From contig CM063298.1 of the NCBI GenBank assembly GCA_032173965.1, positions 11,903,501 through 11,967,500 on the forward strand: DNA of 64,000 nucleotides. Reading direction: 5' to 3'. The stretch is from Sitta carolinensis. Its lineage: Eukaryota > Chordata > Aves > Passeriformes > Sittidae. Positions 24,486 to 38,879 of the stretch are shown piece after piece; the stretch's first letter is position 1, and each line of letters begins with the position of its first letter. The notes under the pieces were generated by a model, which was given only the letters and a program-made list of their open reading frames with translations, was not told where the DNA came from and did no database searches. Position numbers and translations under genes: made by a program.

Positions 24486-27400
24486 AGGCTGTCCCCAAGA
24501 CAAAGCAAGCAACCCAAACCCACAAGGTGCTGTGGGCTGTGCAGCACTGCCCTCCCTGAGCCCAGCACATGTCCAAACCTTCAGCAGGTCCAAAGACCAT
24601 GAGCTGTCCCTGAGCACTTCAAGGAGACTCCAGCAGCGATTTGAAAGCTGGATGGGATCCCTGTGTTCTTTCCTAGGGTGGGCCAGAACCTTCCCTGACC
24701 CACAGGATGCTGCCAGTGCTTCCATCAGGCTGAGACAAGGGCAGGCAGCACGTGTGTGCTCTGCAGAGAGAGAAGGTGGGAGCTTCCCAGGGCAAAGCAT
24801 TTCCTCTGGTTCACGTTCAAATAAAAATCATTTGGTGGCCGACAGCAGCTTCTCATCTGGCATATCGTGAAACCACTCTTTCAGCACAATTTACAGCCTT
24901 TTGGGGAAAGGAGAACACAGTTATTTAGTAACTTCCCTGCTCGCCCTCAGGAAGGTCAGATCCTTTTGTTCCTGCCAGAACAGTGAGAGCTATAAACTAC
25001 AGGAAGGAGACAGTGTTGGGAGCTTGTACTTTCAGTGGTGCACCTGGATAACCCTGCAAACAGCCCTACAGTGCAGGGGGGTCACGCATGGAGGAGAGGA
25101 AATTATGGGGTTGATTCATCAGAGCAGGGAACATCCAGCAGTGCAGCTCAGGAGCTGAGCGCTGCCACACAAAGCACAGGGAACCTTGTCGAGATCTAGA
25201 TAAAATCTAGATAAAATCTGCACCTTAAAACCAGCAGATCAGGAGGAGCTGATCCCCATTAATTTCCCCTTGGTAGCCTTTTTTTCTGTTAGGAGATGGA
25301 AAACAGAACAGAAAGGTTCAGGTTTTCTCCCAGAGAGCTGCTGGCTCCTCTGGAGCACGGCGTGGGACCAGCTCTGCTCCCAGGCTGCTGGCAACAGCTG
25401 CCTCAGCTTGCCGGGCACTGCAAAGCTTGTATGGGCTCATAGAACTGCAAAAAACCCAGGGCTAAACCAGGATTGAGATTGACTTGCCAAGGAGCTTCCC
25501 CTACAAGGGAATATTTATTAATAAATTTTGACATCTTAAGAAAAAAGTTAGCAACGTTATTTTTATGCTGCCTTGTGTCCAAAGTTTATGGATATTTAAC
25601 TGTTGTTTGACACCTCAGGCAGGTTCATGTGACACAGCCACTACAGAGAGAGAGAAGCCAGCTAAACACACCACCAATCTAAATTTACCCTGTTTTCCCA
25701 TGAACCTCATTCAATTTCCAACCTGGAGCTTAGGGAATAAAGGTCAAAAAATCCTCCAGGCTCAGAAAATTCACAAAAAAGAGAAGGAATCAACTTCTAT
25801 TGTTGCTACACATTTGTTAACATTTCATTTCACAAGAAATCAATAAAGCCCAAACATTTCTGCCAAAAACACAAAGGAACAATGGTTTATGGGCTGTAGA
25901 ACATGGAGATATTTTTTATCACTTCAAGGTAAAAAACAAACCGTTTCCCTCTGCCTCCCTGTTTATTCTGAAAAATATTTGTCCAAGAAGAGCAGAAACT
26001 TATCTCCAGGAAGTTTGCTGAGGGAAGATAGTGGATGAAGAGAGAATCAAGAAAAGCATTTTGATCAGTGCAGGCAGAGATGTCAAGGCAGCAGCTCTTC
26101 CCAACATCATCTTCACCTCAGTCTGCTCGCTCAGCCTGACAATCAACATCTTACTATGCAGCCCCAGCATTTCCCTACAATTTAAACAAGGAGTCAGGAA
26201 TGGTGTCTGATCTTCAAGGTCACTTCTGGAGAGCTGTCTTTAGCCCAGCGGCCACCAGCCATTTAGGACTAAAAGTGACAATTTCACTAAAGCAAATTAC
26301 ATCCTGGATGTAAAATACACTGCAGCAAGTGCACTGGAAATTATAAGAGGGGAGATCCAGCTTGGAATATCTGAGCTGTCATGTGCATGAAGGAGGTTTC
26401 TGGAACCAGGAAGCATTCCAGTGTAGCCCTCAGAGAAAGAGCAGCCCCCTTTCCTTTGTCTCCAGGTACACAGATTTATAATTGTAACATTCTATGCTAT
26501 TGGACCTGGATACATCAGCCTACTTAGAATGTATTTGCTTGGAGGTTCTTTACCTTGCAAAAAAAAAAAGAATTCATCTCTGCCACACACAGGGGAATAT
26601 TGCATTCTGCACATCAAAAGATCCTTTAAGCTGTCCTAAATTTCCATTCTTTTTTTTTCCTATGCTCTTATTTGAAGAGTCCCTAAATCTTCAGGTGTCA
26701 CCCAGTTTGATGGTGTCAACACTTCAGAAGATTCCAACACCCCAAAGTTGGGAACTGGACCAATTTCCCAAGAGCTTACAGGCATGAGATTAAAACCTAA
26801 AACATTAAGATCCTGCTGGGGTTGAGTTTTCCCCCACTTCCACTCTCACTGGAATCAGGAAGTACAAAGAAGCAACTGTGGAAATAAAACTTCGTTTCTT
26901 TTCAGAAAGTTGCTTCAACTTTTGGAACCTTATGTTCATTCCCATTGAGGGCAAAGATCCAAGATAGTTATTCCTGTACTTAAACCAGGTTCAGTCATCC
27001 TTAGTAATTAAGGGCACTAGATCAAAAATTAAATTTATTGTACCAGTAGCACAACCACAATGGATCTCCATAAAATTTAACCACACAGAGAAGTGGGTTG
27101 CCTGAGATATGCCATTCAGGCAGGCTTTATTGCATTTAAATATAGAATCATAAAAAATAAATTAAGAATGGGGATGACCCTTTGTCTACCTAGAGGCCCA
27201 GGAAAGATGTTTGCCTCTGATACAGTTTGCAAATTAGCATTTTATAGGACCTGGGATGCTGCCTGACACACAAAATACTTTAAAATTCTGTAAATAATGT
27301 AAGTAAATTAACAAGAGATAGTGACTGCAATGAATAAAACATAAGTTAAGTACCTTTCCATTTCCTCTGAAGCCTAGAGGAAAAAAGTGACTAAATTCAG

Positions 27401-29803
27401 CTCTTTGGGGGAAAAAATTTTGCAAGTACTTGCAATGCTTGGTAAGAGAACACACATATAATTCAGAGAAACACTGAAAAGTCAGTCTGAAGCATCTTCT
27501 ATTTAACCATGGAAAACCAGGGGTTTGAGGCAAAGCCAAGTCCCTTGGGTTGAGTTTTAGCCCTGTCTGGGCAGTCCAACCCCCACCGAGTGCTTTGGAA
27601 AATCACCAGGGATGAGTCTTTCCCCTTTCCTGCTCCCCCTTCACTCACCAGGCTCCTCAGAGAGGGCTGGTATTGGGCACAGCTCAGGAGCCTTGTCCTT
27701 CCAGCATGGGCTACTGAGCCCTGGCAAAAACCTCGCTCCTCCTGGCAAAGCAAGTCAGAGCCCAGAGAGCCAAGGAGGAACAAGGAAGTCAGAGAGCTGT
27801 GAACTGTGAGAGTAGTATGAATCACCAGCCCCAAATCCATTCCCACATCAGCACAGGGCTCTCCCTGCTTCCTCAAGCCCATCTGGAAGCCTGGACACAG
27901 CCAAGATGTCCTAGCATGTCTTTGTCACCAAGGTAGCACGTGGCAGTCAGGTAGACTGGTCTGGGGACAGAAGTGAGCTTGGGTCTCCTTTAGATCAGCC
28001 ATCATTGCCCAGTTCCTTGCACACACTTTAAAACAGAGAAAAGTGCCATGAGCTTTTAATAGGACACTGGACAAGAAAATAAGTTGCCCATCTGTGGAAA
28101 AAGCACACGTCCCAAAGGGGAGCTCTGAGGTTGAAGGCATACAGCTGGTGAGGCATTTGGTCAACAAAATCTCGATTTTTCGATTTACTGTTTGGATCTG
28201 GCCTCGAAGCCACATCCCTGTCTAGGGCAGAGCAGGAATCTTGCAGCAGCATGCCGGCTTGAAGGCAAGAGCCTTATCAGATGGGCTGGAAATACAACAG
28301 CAAGAGCCTCTCCCAGGATGTTTTGGCTTGTGAACACCTGGAAGCCAAGAGGAGCCTGGAATAGATTAAGTGAGTTGGCCAGACTTTCTCATCTTGTTAA
28401 CATGCTGCAGGCTTAATTTATGCTTTGGGCAGGGATTCAGAGTGATTCTTTATTTGATTCAAACCAGATAGTCCGTCACAAATCCCAAACTCCTGCTCAT
28501 ATCAGCATCACCCAGACACTGTCCCTGCAGAAAACAGTCTTTGTGACCAGAGCATCTGACAAAGTCAAGCAGCACTCACTGACTGGGGTTTGGTTGCAGA
28601 CAAAACCCTGCACAATATTCCACTTTGTCTCTCCTTTTTCACTCCACTCCATTCATTTCACTGCCCCAGATCACAGGAAGATTCAAACCATGGAAGCTCC
28701 AAACCATGCATCTGGAAGTTCAGCTGCCAGCTCTGCAAGGACAAACAGCACCAGCACCTCCTGGAGAGCCTGACCCAGCCACAACACGTGCCACGGCCAG
28801 GATGTGGCTGGGACAACGTGTCTGGGACACCCCAGACAGCAGCTCCCATCACTTTTCCTCTGAACAGCAATGTTTTTCTCTCAAATGCATGCAGTAGACC
28901 TCGAGGTCTCACAGAGCTCGTGTTTCTGCAGCCACCTCATGCCTTTGGACACAGGAGGCCAGTTTGAGATGGCCCAGATGGCACCAGTGACACACACTGT
29001 CCTCAGACCCACAGCTCAGCTTCACTCAGCACTCACTAAAACTTTCTCTCAGGGAATATAGTGTCCCATAAGATAGAAATTAATTTAAATTTAACTGGGC
29101 AGCAATATTCAAACAAGAAAAGCATAACACGATGGGGACCCATCATGTTCATAGGGAAATAAAAGAAAAACCAACAACATTAAACCCTCCCCCAAACAAA
29201 AAAGAAAACTGTCCCCAAGAAGCCAAGCAAAGGTTTTACAGACTCATCAGTATGAGGAACTAAGAACTCTTTCTTTCTTTTGTAACAGCAGAAATCTATA
29301 AAGACACTCACAAGCTCTTGCAGCTGGTAATGGGAACACAAAAGAAGTGTAGGTTTCCCTGTTTAATGATTTTGGTCAAAAAGTTGTCCCTGCCTAGGGG
29401 CTTTTCACTTAGAGGACACAAGGACTTAAAGTTCATTGTTTTACAAGGAGACAGAATAGGTTTGTTGTTGTTAAAATAATTTTCCATTGAGATGCCCTTC
29501 TCTATCCCCCTTACCAGCGCTAGCAATTTAGTTCTAGTTTTGCTTAAATGCCATTGAAAGCCAGCAGGAAAACTCTGAATTTCAGAATTATGTCTGTCAA
29601 TGTTTTCAGAAAGTCCAGTTTTCTTGTTTTCTTTTGGATCAGGACAGCAACTCACAGTTCACTGAACCAGGAAACCTGGGGCTGCTCCTGAATTCTCAGT
29701 TTCATTTTATCTTTTCGTTGTGTGGGAGAGGATTTGTATCCAGGGAAGCTTCTGCCATGATCATGGTGCTTTTCTGGAAGACAGAGAGGCCCAGTGGACT
29801 CAG
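24486..29803. other. Intergenic sequence, no gene seen
   Basis: Ordinary unique sequence. The only small repeat noted is atctagataaa repeated twice at 25194-25215. No exon-like ORF or RNA gene recognised. Confidence 0.55.
25194..25215 (+). repeat. 11-bp direct repeat (ATCTAGATAAA)x2
   Basis: Two exact adjacent copies, each containing AGATAA, which resembles a GATA-factor site. No other support for function. Confidence 0.75.
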
Positions 29804-29915
29804 ACACAGAATCCCAGAATGGTTTGGGTTGGAAGAGACCTTAATGAACCCCTTAATGATCTCATTCCATCTCTCTGCTATGGGCAGTTCCACTAGACCG
29901 GGTTGTTCAAGTTTA
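29804..29915 (-). mobile_element. CR1-type LINE 3' end fragment, reverse orientation
   Basis: The plus strand carries cacagaatcccagaatggtt, gggttggaagagaccttaat, then ctgctatgggcagttccact and agaccgggttgttcaagttt, the reverse complement of the bird CR1 3' end. Truncated to about 110 bases. Confidence 0.87.
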
Positions 29916-32900
29916 TGTGTGAGTTGCTGGGCCAGTACTTTGAGGAAAATTGCCATTAAATCCAAACCCAAGCTGGCTATCTCAGGCTCAGGGACACTTG
30001 GACCCTGGCTGGGCAGCCCAGGGCTGCTGACAGGCACATTGCTGATCCAGAGGAGGAACAGCTCAGCAAAGACTTCCATCATTTGCTATTCCTGAAGCAC
30101 GATCAGCCCAGTTTACACCCAGAGCTGCTCCTGGAGATCTTGACTTCAGGGGCATCTGAGAAGTGCCCAGTGCTGCAGAAGGGGTTGCAGGAGCTGTGCT
30201 GCAAGCCCCAAGTACAAGGTGGTGCATAGGACAGAATTAATTGGTCTGCTCTGAAAAAGAAATTCTCCTTGCTAGTGAAGGAAACAGCTTTGCTTGATGA
30301 AAAATTAAAGAACCCCTGGCCTGGTGGTTTTCTCCTGGGGTGAGTTAAAGCAGCAGCCTGAAGAGAGAGGCAAACCTTTCCCCTCACAAATTAACTTCAG
30401 ATACACTGCCCATCTCAGAGAGCCTCTTTAACAACTTGCCCTCCTGCTCCCCCTAAAATCCGGGAGGATGTTCATCCCTTCCCCTCTCCAGAGCAGAAGC
30501 AACTAAAAGAGGAACAAATCTCAGTTAACTTTCAGTTAATATTTTGCTGAGACTGAATTCTCGGAGCTGCACCCCCCTGACCGAGCCCACCCAGCCTCTC
30601 CTCCAGCAGCACGAACGTTTGCCACTCTGAGTTTGGAGGGAAGGGTTTAATGGGGGCATTTACTGCTGACTGACCAAGGTTACAAAGAAGAGAATCTGCT
30701 CCTTTGGGATCTCACCCTTTCCTCAGGCTCGAGGGGATGGATGGACCATTGTCCCCTCAGGGCTCAGCTCTCCCAGGAGCAGAACAGGAGACATTTCCAG
30801 CTGCGGGCACCGTGGCTGCAGCCCCCGGGCAGAGCAGTGGCCCTGCTCCCCTGGCCCTTCCCAGTGGGACACCCAGCTGATCTCTGCCATCCCCGCGCGA
30901 GGAGGGGTCAGCAGAGAACCTGGCATGAGAGTCTGACTGTCCCTGCTCCATTAACCTGAGCCCCTGAGTAAACCCAGTGGGGCTGCAGCACGGGGGCACA
31001 GCCACACTGAAGAACAAGGGGGGCTTTTTCCAAACACCTGCAGCTCTGCCACCAAACAAACACAAAGGCACCAGCTTTCCATTTTCTTCTCTTATTACCC
31101 ACCTTAAAAAAACCCAAAACACAGCACTGGTCAGCCACAGGATTCCTGTTTTTATGGAGCCCATCCTGCCATGCTATTGCTCCACCAGGACATTACTAAT
31201 GCCATTCAGAGGTCAGGTTAGAAACAAACCCCAGCCAAAAACTCTGTAGGGAAGGGCTGTGGAGGAGTCATTCCAAAGGTGATCCCAGCAAAACCTAATT
31301 CTGCCTGGCCACATGCTGGTGAGGCCAAAGCAACAAACACTCTGCATCCTGGCTGTAAAATCAAATTAAATAAAAGATCCTATTTCACCAAGGGCCTAAT
31401 ACTAATTTGTGTAACATTTCCATTATACAGTGCTGCCTACACTAAACATACACTAAAGAACTTGGACGATTTAACAGGGAACATTCCAATAGGAAACATT
31501 ATTAGATTTTCCTATTAAGCTGCTCGGGGCACACTCTCACTTAATAGACGTTAATTACATTAGCAAGGCTGCAAATTCAGCCCTTGTGGAATCCAAGTGA
31601 CTCTTAGAAAATTGACTCGGTCCTGAAATTTCTGTAGGGACACAAGGAAAAACAGAAAACAGATAGAAAATTTGAACAAAGCCGCTTTGTCACCACTTTC
31701 TCAGCAGTGGCTTTAAAACACTTTAATGTACTGGCGTGTTTTGCTTTCACATTTACAGAGTGGAATTTTCACAAATTTCCCAGTTTGGCAAAATAATTGG
31801 AGAGAACTCATGATATTAGAATAATAGATCTTTTTTTCTTGCCAGTGGAAAGAATGGTTGAAACAGAAAAAAAGCTGAGTATTTCAATTCAGTCTTTTGT
31901 GAAAATATTTCATATTTCCTCAGCATGTGCATGTGCCATATTACATTCAATGGGAGTTTAAATACACACTTTGAGTTAACAAGACATACTCTGATTAGCC
32001 TAAATCAAGATCTAATTACAGAAGATTGTTGACAAATCATCTCAGACAACATGTAAATGCAAGTGAAACAGTATGTCACTTACACCCAACAGAATTCCTC
32101 TTTTCAAGATAACCAACTTTGTCCTGAATGTATCAGAGGCAACATTTAAAGCTCTGCTTCCACAGGCAGCTCACCTCAGCCACAGTTTGGGAGTATTCCC
32201 AGTTTTCTGCTGACTGCTGATGGAGCCTACACATGGATTTGAGATTCCACTGCTATAGAAATTTACTTCTGGCTCTGTCATTGGCATTTCAAAGGTACAA
32301 TTCCTCTTCAGTTGTGCTGCCCATCCTTGGGTAAATGTGCTGTCTACGTCCTTAGGTAAATCCTTTCACCCCTGTGGTGCAGGGATGAAATTTCTCCTGT
32401 CTGAATGGCATTGCTTTTGGAGACAAGGACTGGCCATTCCACGGGAAATTGTCCTTCCATCCCAATGGGTTCAACGTGACCAAAGACCTCTTGGGAATTG
32501 CTGCAGCAGCCACAAGGACCTCACACTCCAGGCTTCACCTCTTCCCATCCCTGTGAGAAGCTCAGCAGCTTCCCAGGTGACTTTAGGCACGGCTTGATGT
32601 CAGTCCATTAATAAACAGAGATCTGCTCTCTGACAGGGACACAGCCTTGCACTCTGCCAGAAGTGTTGTCAAGCAGCTATAACTGCCTGTAATTGAGCTC
32701 TCTGAAGTATCTGCCCCGAGGTGAGCCAAGGAGAAATTTTGCAAATGAAGATAATAGATGTTTATGTCACACACACACACACACACAGAGTGAGCTACGA
32801 TCACTCACTTGATAATCCACCTTCAGCAGTGGTTGCAACAGCTTTGTCCTCCACAGCTGAATTTGGGTCTCTCTGGCAGCATTTATGCCTCAGCAAGCAG

Positions 32901-35900
32901 AGCAGAGCTGCTTCTTGCCCTGCACTGAGCCGTGCCTAGAGTAGGTCACAGTAATCCATGTAACAACATTTTTATCCCACAAATATTCATAAATTTCTGC
33001 AGATTTAGAGACAGGATTCATTATCTGCAGTCATTCACCAGAACATCTGGAGAAACAGGGCCAACCACATTGCTAACATCAATCAATTCTGCTCCCTTGA
33101 AGTCAACACAGCTATGCCAGCTTGCCCTTGACATGAATTAGTCAATCTTTTCTAAACTATAAGCTGTTCCTGAATTTACTGCTTATTCCCAGGTTACATC
33201 ATTATTTAAACTTGAAAACAGGAGAGTGAAGGTACTGAACAGCAAAAGAGATATGCATGGATCCATCTGTAGTATCCAAGGGCTACTTCAGAATTAACAA
33301 TTCTGCCAGGGTAAGGTAAGGCAGATTTGAGACCTCTGGACAACAACCACAGTGGTGGTGTGGCAGGATAAACATCGTGCCAAAAACACTCCATTGAAAC
33401 AATCCAAAGCACAAAGGCGCCTTCCAAAACACAGAACTTTGTTTTAGCTTTTGAGATAACCTCCTAAAAGAGCTGTGAACCTCTGAAGAGCCAGTGAAAC
33501 TGCCCTAACGCCCGGGGCTGAAGTGTTTTGAGGTAACAATTCCAGAAATCGTTGGTCCTGAGGCCCAGATCCTAAATAGGCTTCGAAGTAACACTGTAAG
33601 CAAATTGCTTCTATATTTGAAGCTAGAGGCCATGGAAAACTATTCCTCATCAGTATTCCATAGGAAAATGAGTGCCAAGGGACCAAGTTGCTATTGGAAA
33701 TACGACTTACAGAATAAGAAAAGTGCTTCATTATAAATCTTTTGGAGTATCTGCAAAAAGGCAAGAAACACCAAGAAGATCACAGTCTCCACCATAATCC
33801 TTCCCTGAGAGGGCAGAAAGTGGAGTCCCTGAGACAGTCAGGACCTCTGGAGGTACCTCCTGCAGTGAGCCCACGGTTTGGTCTGTGCAGACCCAAATGC
33901 AGCCCTGCAGCCTCCTCTTTAGAGAGCTGCACACAGCACAAGGGTGGATCCCCTGCACAGGTGATGTGGGCTCTGCCACAAACACCAACACAGGCACTCA
34001 ACAGATGTTTCATAGGCTCCCATTCCACAGGTATTCCAGTCTTTGTGTCCCAAATCCCAGCACCTGGACCTCCTTGCTCCAAGGCATCCTGCACAGGTCC
34101 CTTCGTGACTCACGGTGCTGCCTCTTTGGAATTGCACCCCTGTCTGCTCACTGGTTTTCACTGCTGATACAGAAACACTGGATTTTCCAGCACAATACTT
34201 GAGCAACCAAGTTGCCAAACATGCACTTAAACAAAGAGGCATAAAGCAAATATACACAGAGGAATGTAATGAGATCCAAGCTCTGTTCCCCCTCCAGGGA
34301 TGAATAATTCCAGCCCCACACATGGCATATGAATTTCCCAGGGACTGACAGCCAGCTGGATTTCTTGCACAGCTCTCTGACTGGCTTGTCAAGGTGGCCA
34401 GTCTGCATCAGTACCACAGGGCTGCTCAGAGGGAGCGGAGGACTGGCTGTCCAGGCATTCGCCACTGGGTTTTGAGCTTAGAAACTCCATAAAAGCAGGT
34501 CCCAGCAGATGCCATAAACCCCCCTGGAACCGCTGAAATTACTTGGACACCTTCAGCTGCAGCATGTGAAATGGGGCTGGTTTATACCAAACTGAGGATT
34601 TGACCCTCCACACTGGAATTTGATACAAAGGCTTGAAAAGAAATTAATACAGTATTGTTCTGTTTTTATCTCAAGCCACAGGTTTTCTCATATTTACCCT
34701 TCCAGTTCTGTCCCTCATCCCAACAGGGGACAGTGAGTGAGTGAGGCTGAGATCCTGGCTGGAGTTGAACCATGTCAGAGAAAGAGGCAATGGTAAATCC
34801 AAGCCCACTATAACCATGTAGCCCTTGAGAGATGTTGGTGAAGCACCAGGGAAATGCTGAACTGTAGGCGCTTTGTCTTATCCCAGTTTCACTCCTGGTG
34901 TGAGTTCCACAACCTGTGGCCAGTCAGCCATACTCAACTTAAACTACACATCTGTTGTCAAGGTGGGCATCACTCACTGAGTTTCAGAAATCTGGGATCA
35001 GAGGAGAGGTACTGGATGAAAAAAATAGTCCTGCTTGGGAGCATGCTTGGGGCTCCAGGGACTTGAAAACAAGCTGAACTTGAGGTAACAAACCATTAGT
35101 AAAATCCAACACACAATCCAAAGCAGTAAAGCAGAAACATGAACACTTCCATGCCTGGGACAGAACCGTGGATGATCCAAGGGAAGGAGCCAAATTTTAA
35201 ACCTTAACTACAGTCTGTGTTTATGAGAAGAGCCAGGGATCCTGGGAGAAACTGAAAAGCCAGTGATGCTCAGTGAAAAGCACTTGAAGAAAATTCCCTG
35301 AGAAATGCAGGGAAAGGCCTCTTTTTTGATAGAATAAAAGCTCAAACCAGAGCCTGAGTATACAGTGTGGTACTAGAAGGGATTTCTCAGGGAGCAAGGA
35401 TGAGCTGAAGTCCTGGGTAAGACCCAGGTTAGAGCCTACCAGAGTTTCTGGGAAGGGAGGATGGAGTTGTGCCGTGAAACCTAAGCTGCACTCCCTGCCC
35501 CCTTTCAAAGGTGATGCAGAATTATGTAGGGATTCTCTCCTTATTAAAAAGAAAAAAAAATTCTTTGCTTCAATGCCAAAAAGTTATATAAAAATAATTC
35601 ATGGCCAGATTAATGAGAGAGAGTAAGTCATTAGAAATCAAAAATTAGATAATTCTGTTGTAGACATGAGTGATGGTGAGAAATAAATTATATTTGGCTG
35701 ACACTACTTAATTAGCTGGAATCATGGTGCTTTCTTAAATTTTCCTTGGTGAAGCTTTTAACATTTTGACACATCAATTCCCAGCTAAATAACCTCAATG
35801 TTAAAGCAGCCAGTTGCATCTTCTCTGCCAAGCAATTTTTGGAGCATATTATTTTAAAACTTCATCCCTTTGTTTAGGATTTTGGTGGCTACCAGCACAT

Positions 35901-38669
35901 GGCCTGCAATTTCTGGCAAAAGCCCAATATCCAGATTCTTCCTGAGGGCAGCTGGAACTGATATTATCCCTACCAGTCCCTGGTGGGATGGGGAAAAGAT
36001 CAAGGCAAGAAAAATGGTGCTGCCTTCACTGCTGTGAGCAGCTCAAATAGCCAGGAACCCTTAGCACTGCTGCAGTGCTGCTCATCAAGGATCTCAGAGG
36101 ACTTAATGAGCGTGAATTAAGCCTCACAATTAGAGCTGACTGTATAAATAGTTGCAAATAATATTCCTGGAGGACGATACTCTCCAGTTCTTAAGCAAAT
36201 TGTTCCAGTGAGAGTGGCTAATTCTTGCAATCCTATTTGTAAGGCCCTTCTCAGGGGGGAAGAGGAAACTGTGGAAGTCAAGATCTAAAAGTCCTGCAGG
36301 ACTGAATCATGGTCTGCTGGAAAATAAGGGAAAGCAGCAAGAGGAAAAGAGAGCAAACAGCTGGTGGAAGAGCTCAAAGACAGTGGGACCAGCCAGCCTG
36401 CTGCGTGTTTGGGACCACCTGCCCTCCCAGGGAACTGGGCTGTAGGACCCTGCAACAATCAGGTGTTCTGAAGAAATTAATTTTAATCTGTAAGTAAAGG
36501 GGGGAATCCTGATTTACAGGAAGGTCTGAGGAGTTAAAATGGCCATAAGGTATTAGCCCAGCTGAAGGTACCAGCTTGACATAAGAATTCCTCTCTCTAA
36601 TAAAAGAGCCATTTAACAAGTTGCTGAACAATTGCCTTGCATAGAAATGTTTGAATGATTTATAACCAATTAGTCACTATTATTACCTTTCTAAATATAT
36701 GCATTAGGAGAAGTTTTAACACCATGATTCTTAACCACAGAGAGAAATTGGAGGATAATAGTTTAGCTTCAAATAAAGCAATTTACAGACAGATCTAGTG
36801 GCTAGGTAGCATTTATGAAGGGGTGAGAAAAATAACAAAAACTGCAATGGTTGGGGATCTGGGACTTCCAGCAGCACAAACTTCCAGCCATTTGAACACC
36901 AGACACAAGGAAAACACACATATAAAATAAAGATCTCTTCCTGAAAACAGGCCCCAGAGAAAACCTTCTCAAGCTTCAAGGTGCTTTTAAATGAATCATT
37001 TTGGCCCAAAGCTCAATAAATGTGGTTCTACCTACGAAATCTACCAACTTTTTCAATGCCTTTGTTAGTGACTCAGCTTCTTTTGGACTCAGCTCCAAGA
37101 TTTACCAGCACCTCTTATCCTCACAACTCCCCACAGACATTTCCTTAGTGCTTCCAGGCTCTCCAGGTGATCCTTCCCCATTTCAACCTTCCCTCACCTT
37201 CCCCAGGGAGGTCTCAACACTCTCTGAGTGCCACTCAGAGATGTTCCAGGCAGCAGCCTGTGCTCTTCCAGGTGGATTCCTCACTGCTTTGTGTGTTCTC
37301 ATCCCTGCAAGGTGATGCTTCTCTGGGATGCTGCCATCAGCCCAAGCATCTCCCCTAGAAACGTCACATTCACTTGCACAGGCTGGAGACCTCTTTGATT
37401 TCGGTGTTAAAGACATTGTTTGTCACCTTTCTTGTATCAACCATGAAAAAAAGTAACTCTACCTTGGCTATCACCATGTTTAGCAGCTACATTTCAACAG
37501 TCTCACCTACCTCTTCATCATCCATTTGCCTTCAGGACTTCCTCCTTCAGCTGAGGTTCCCAGATCTACAAGGCCCCCCAGCCCATCCTCTTCAGAACAA
37601 ACCCTTCTCTGTATCCAGGACCCCACAAACCACAGATATCCTTATCCCTGTCTTCTAGATGCTCTTGTCAAAACAGCACCTGAGAATGGTCCCAAACCGA
37701 CCTGGGAATGAACCCCCAAGATCCACAACCCAGCTACAGCTCGGAATGGTTTTCAGGGACGTACAGAGGACAGGGCAGATGCTGAATTCCACAAGGACTC
37801 CTCTTTCCTCTGCAGCAGCAGCCCCCTGTGAAGGAAAAACACCCACACCCTTTCCATCCCAGAACTGAGCGCTCATATAAAACACAGAAATGAGGCACAG
37901 GGGTCCACGAGGTGCTGTAAAATCAGGGTGAACTCAGATCCAGGCTGCCTCCAGGACTGACAGCTGCTGGGGCATTCACACCTGGTTTGGAACAAATCAA
38001 GGGGAGGTGAGAATGAGGTAAAGAGCAGCTCGACTCTGTGGAGCTGAGGTCATCCAGCTGTGCTGCTTGAAAGTTACATGGGAATGTTAAAGTAAAATCT
38101 ACATATTTTAAAAATGAGACACCTATAGATTTTAAGCATTGCCAGAGTTTGGGAGCAGCTAATTACAGCCCTGACCAGCTGGAGGTTTCCAGGTTAAATT
38201 CTTCCTAAACTGCTAAATTAAATCTTGTGCTCTGTTCTGAGTCCTTCTCTAGAAGGTCTCTGAAAAGTGGACAATCTGAAAGAATACCACCAATTACTCT
38301 GCACCAGATGCAAGGCTTGCAAAGAATATGAAATTATTTAAATTAATTTTGGTGGCATTTAGTACATTACATAAACCTGTATAATTCTTCAGGTGTTGCT
38401 TTGTATACCATTGGCCTGGGACTCTTCTGAATTTAGTGATAATGGAGTTTTATGTGGAAAAATGCCAAGTGTGTAGGGAGCAACAACAACCACTGGCCCC
38501 AGAGGCTGGATCAGCATCATTACCGAAATAGCAAAGCTTTGGGAGAGTGACGTGGCACTGCAGAGATTCCCCACTGCAGCTGTAAAGGACGGAGCCTGTC
38601 CTGAGCACCCCGAGCCCATCCAGTCTTTGCAGGGACAGCACAGCCAACCCCCCCGAATGAACACAGCCA
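29916..38669. other. Intergenic sequence downstream of HS3ST3, no gene seen
   Basis: Unique sequence without a recognised gene. It holds a (CA)10 microsatellite at 32768-32787 and AT-rich unique tracts, notably about 31360-32060 with a TTAATTA homeodomain-type motif near 31551, and about 35520-35900. Short ORFs appear random. Confidence 0.5.
32768..32787 (+). repeat. (CA)10 microsatellite
   Basis: Ten uninterrupted CA units. Confidence 0.95.
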
Positions 38670-38695
38670 TACCTGCCACTTCGTAAAATAGAGCT

Positions 38696-38701
38696 TTTAT
38701 T
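38696..38701 (-). terminator. Candidate polyadenylation signal (AATAAA) of HS3ST3
   Basis: The plus strand reads TTTATT, which is AATAAA on the minus strand. Downstream on the minus strand is a GT-rich run (ggtatggctgtgttc, about 38655-38675), as expected of a downstream element, so cleavage is predicted near 38670-38685. A 7-bp hairpin lies immediately upstream at 38704-38722. Confidence 0.55.
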
Positions 38702-38703
38702 TG

Positions 38704-38722
38704 TTCATACAAATAGTATGAA
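38704..38722 (-). repeat. Perfect 7-bp inverted repeat next to the poly(A) signal
   Basis: TTCATAC at 38704-38710 and GTATGAA at 38716-38722 are exact reverse complements with a 5-base loop. In RNA from the minus strand the stem would end two bases before AATAAA. Confidence 0.8.
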
Positions 38723-38807
38723 TTATCAGAATTTCATTTTCCTAGAAACATCTTTCTCTGTGTAAAATTAATTTGTGTTGTACATACCACAAAATACTCC
38801 ATATACT

Positions 38808-38879
38808 ATTTTTTTTTAGATTTTCTTTTTTGTGGCTTTTTTTGTTTGTTTTTTCTTTCTATTTTGTTCTTTTTTTTTA
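38808..38879 (-). repeat. A-rich tract in the probable 3'UTR
   Basis: The plus strand is about 80 percent T with spaced G and C residues, so the predicted transcript would be A-rich here, about 100-180 bases before the poly(A) signal. Confidence 0.75.

Noticed and set aside
27121..27190. Possible CR1 end at tatagaatcataaaa
   Set aside because: Only a short match to the octamer-like end. The sequence on either side does not continue as CR1.
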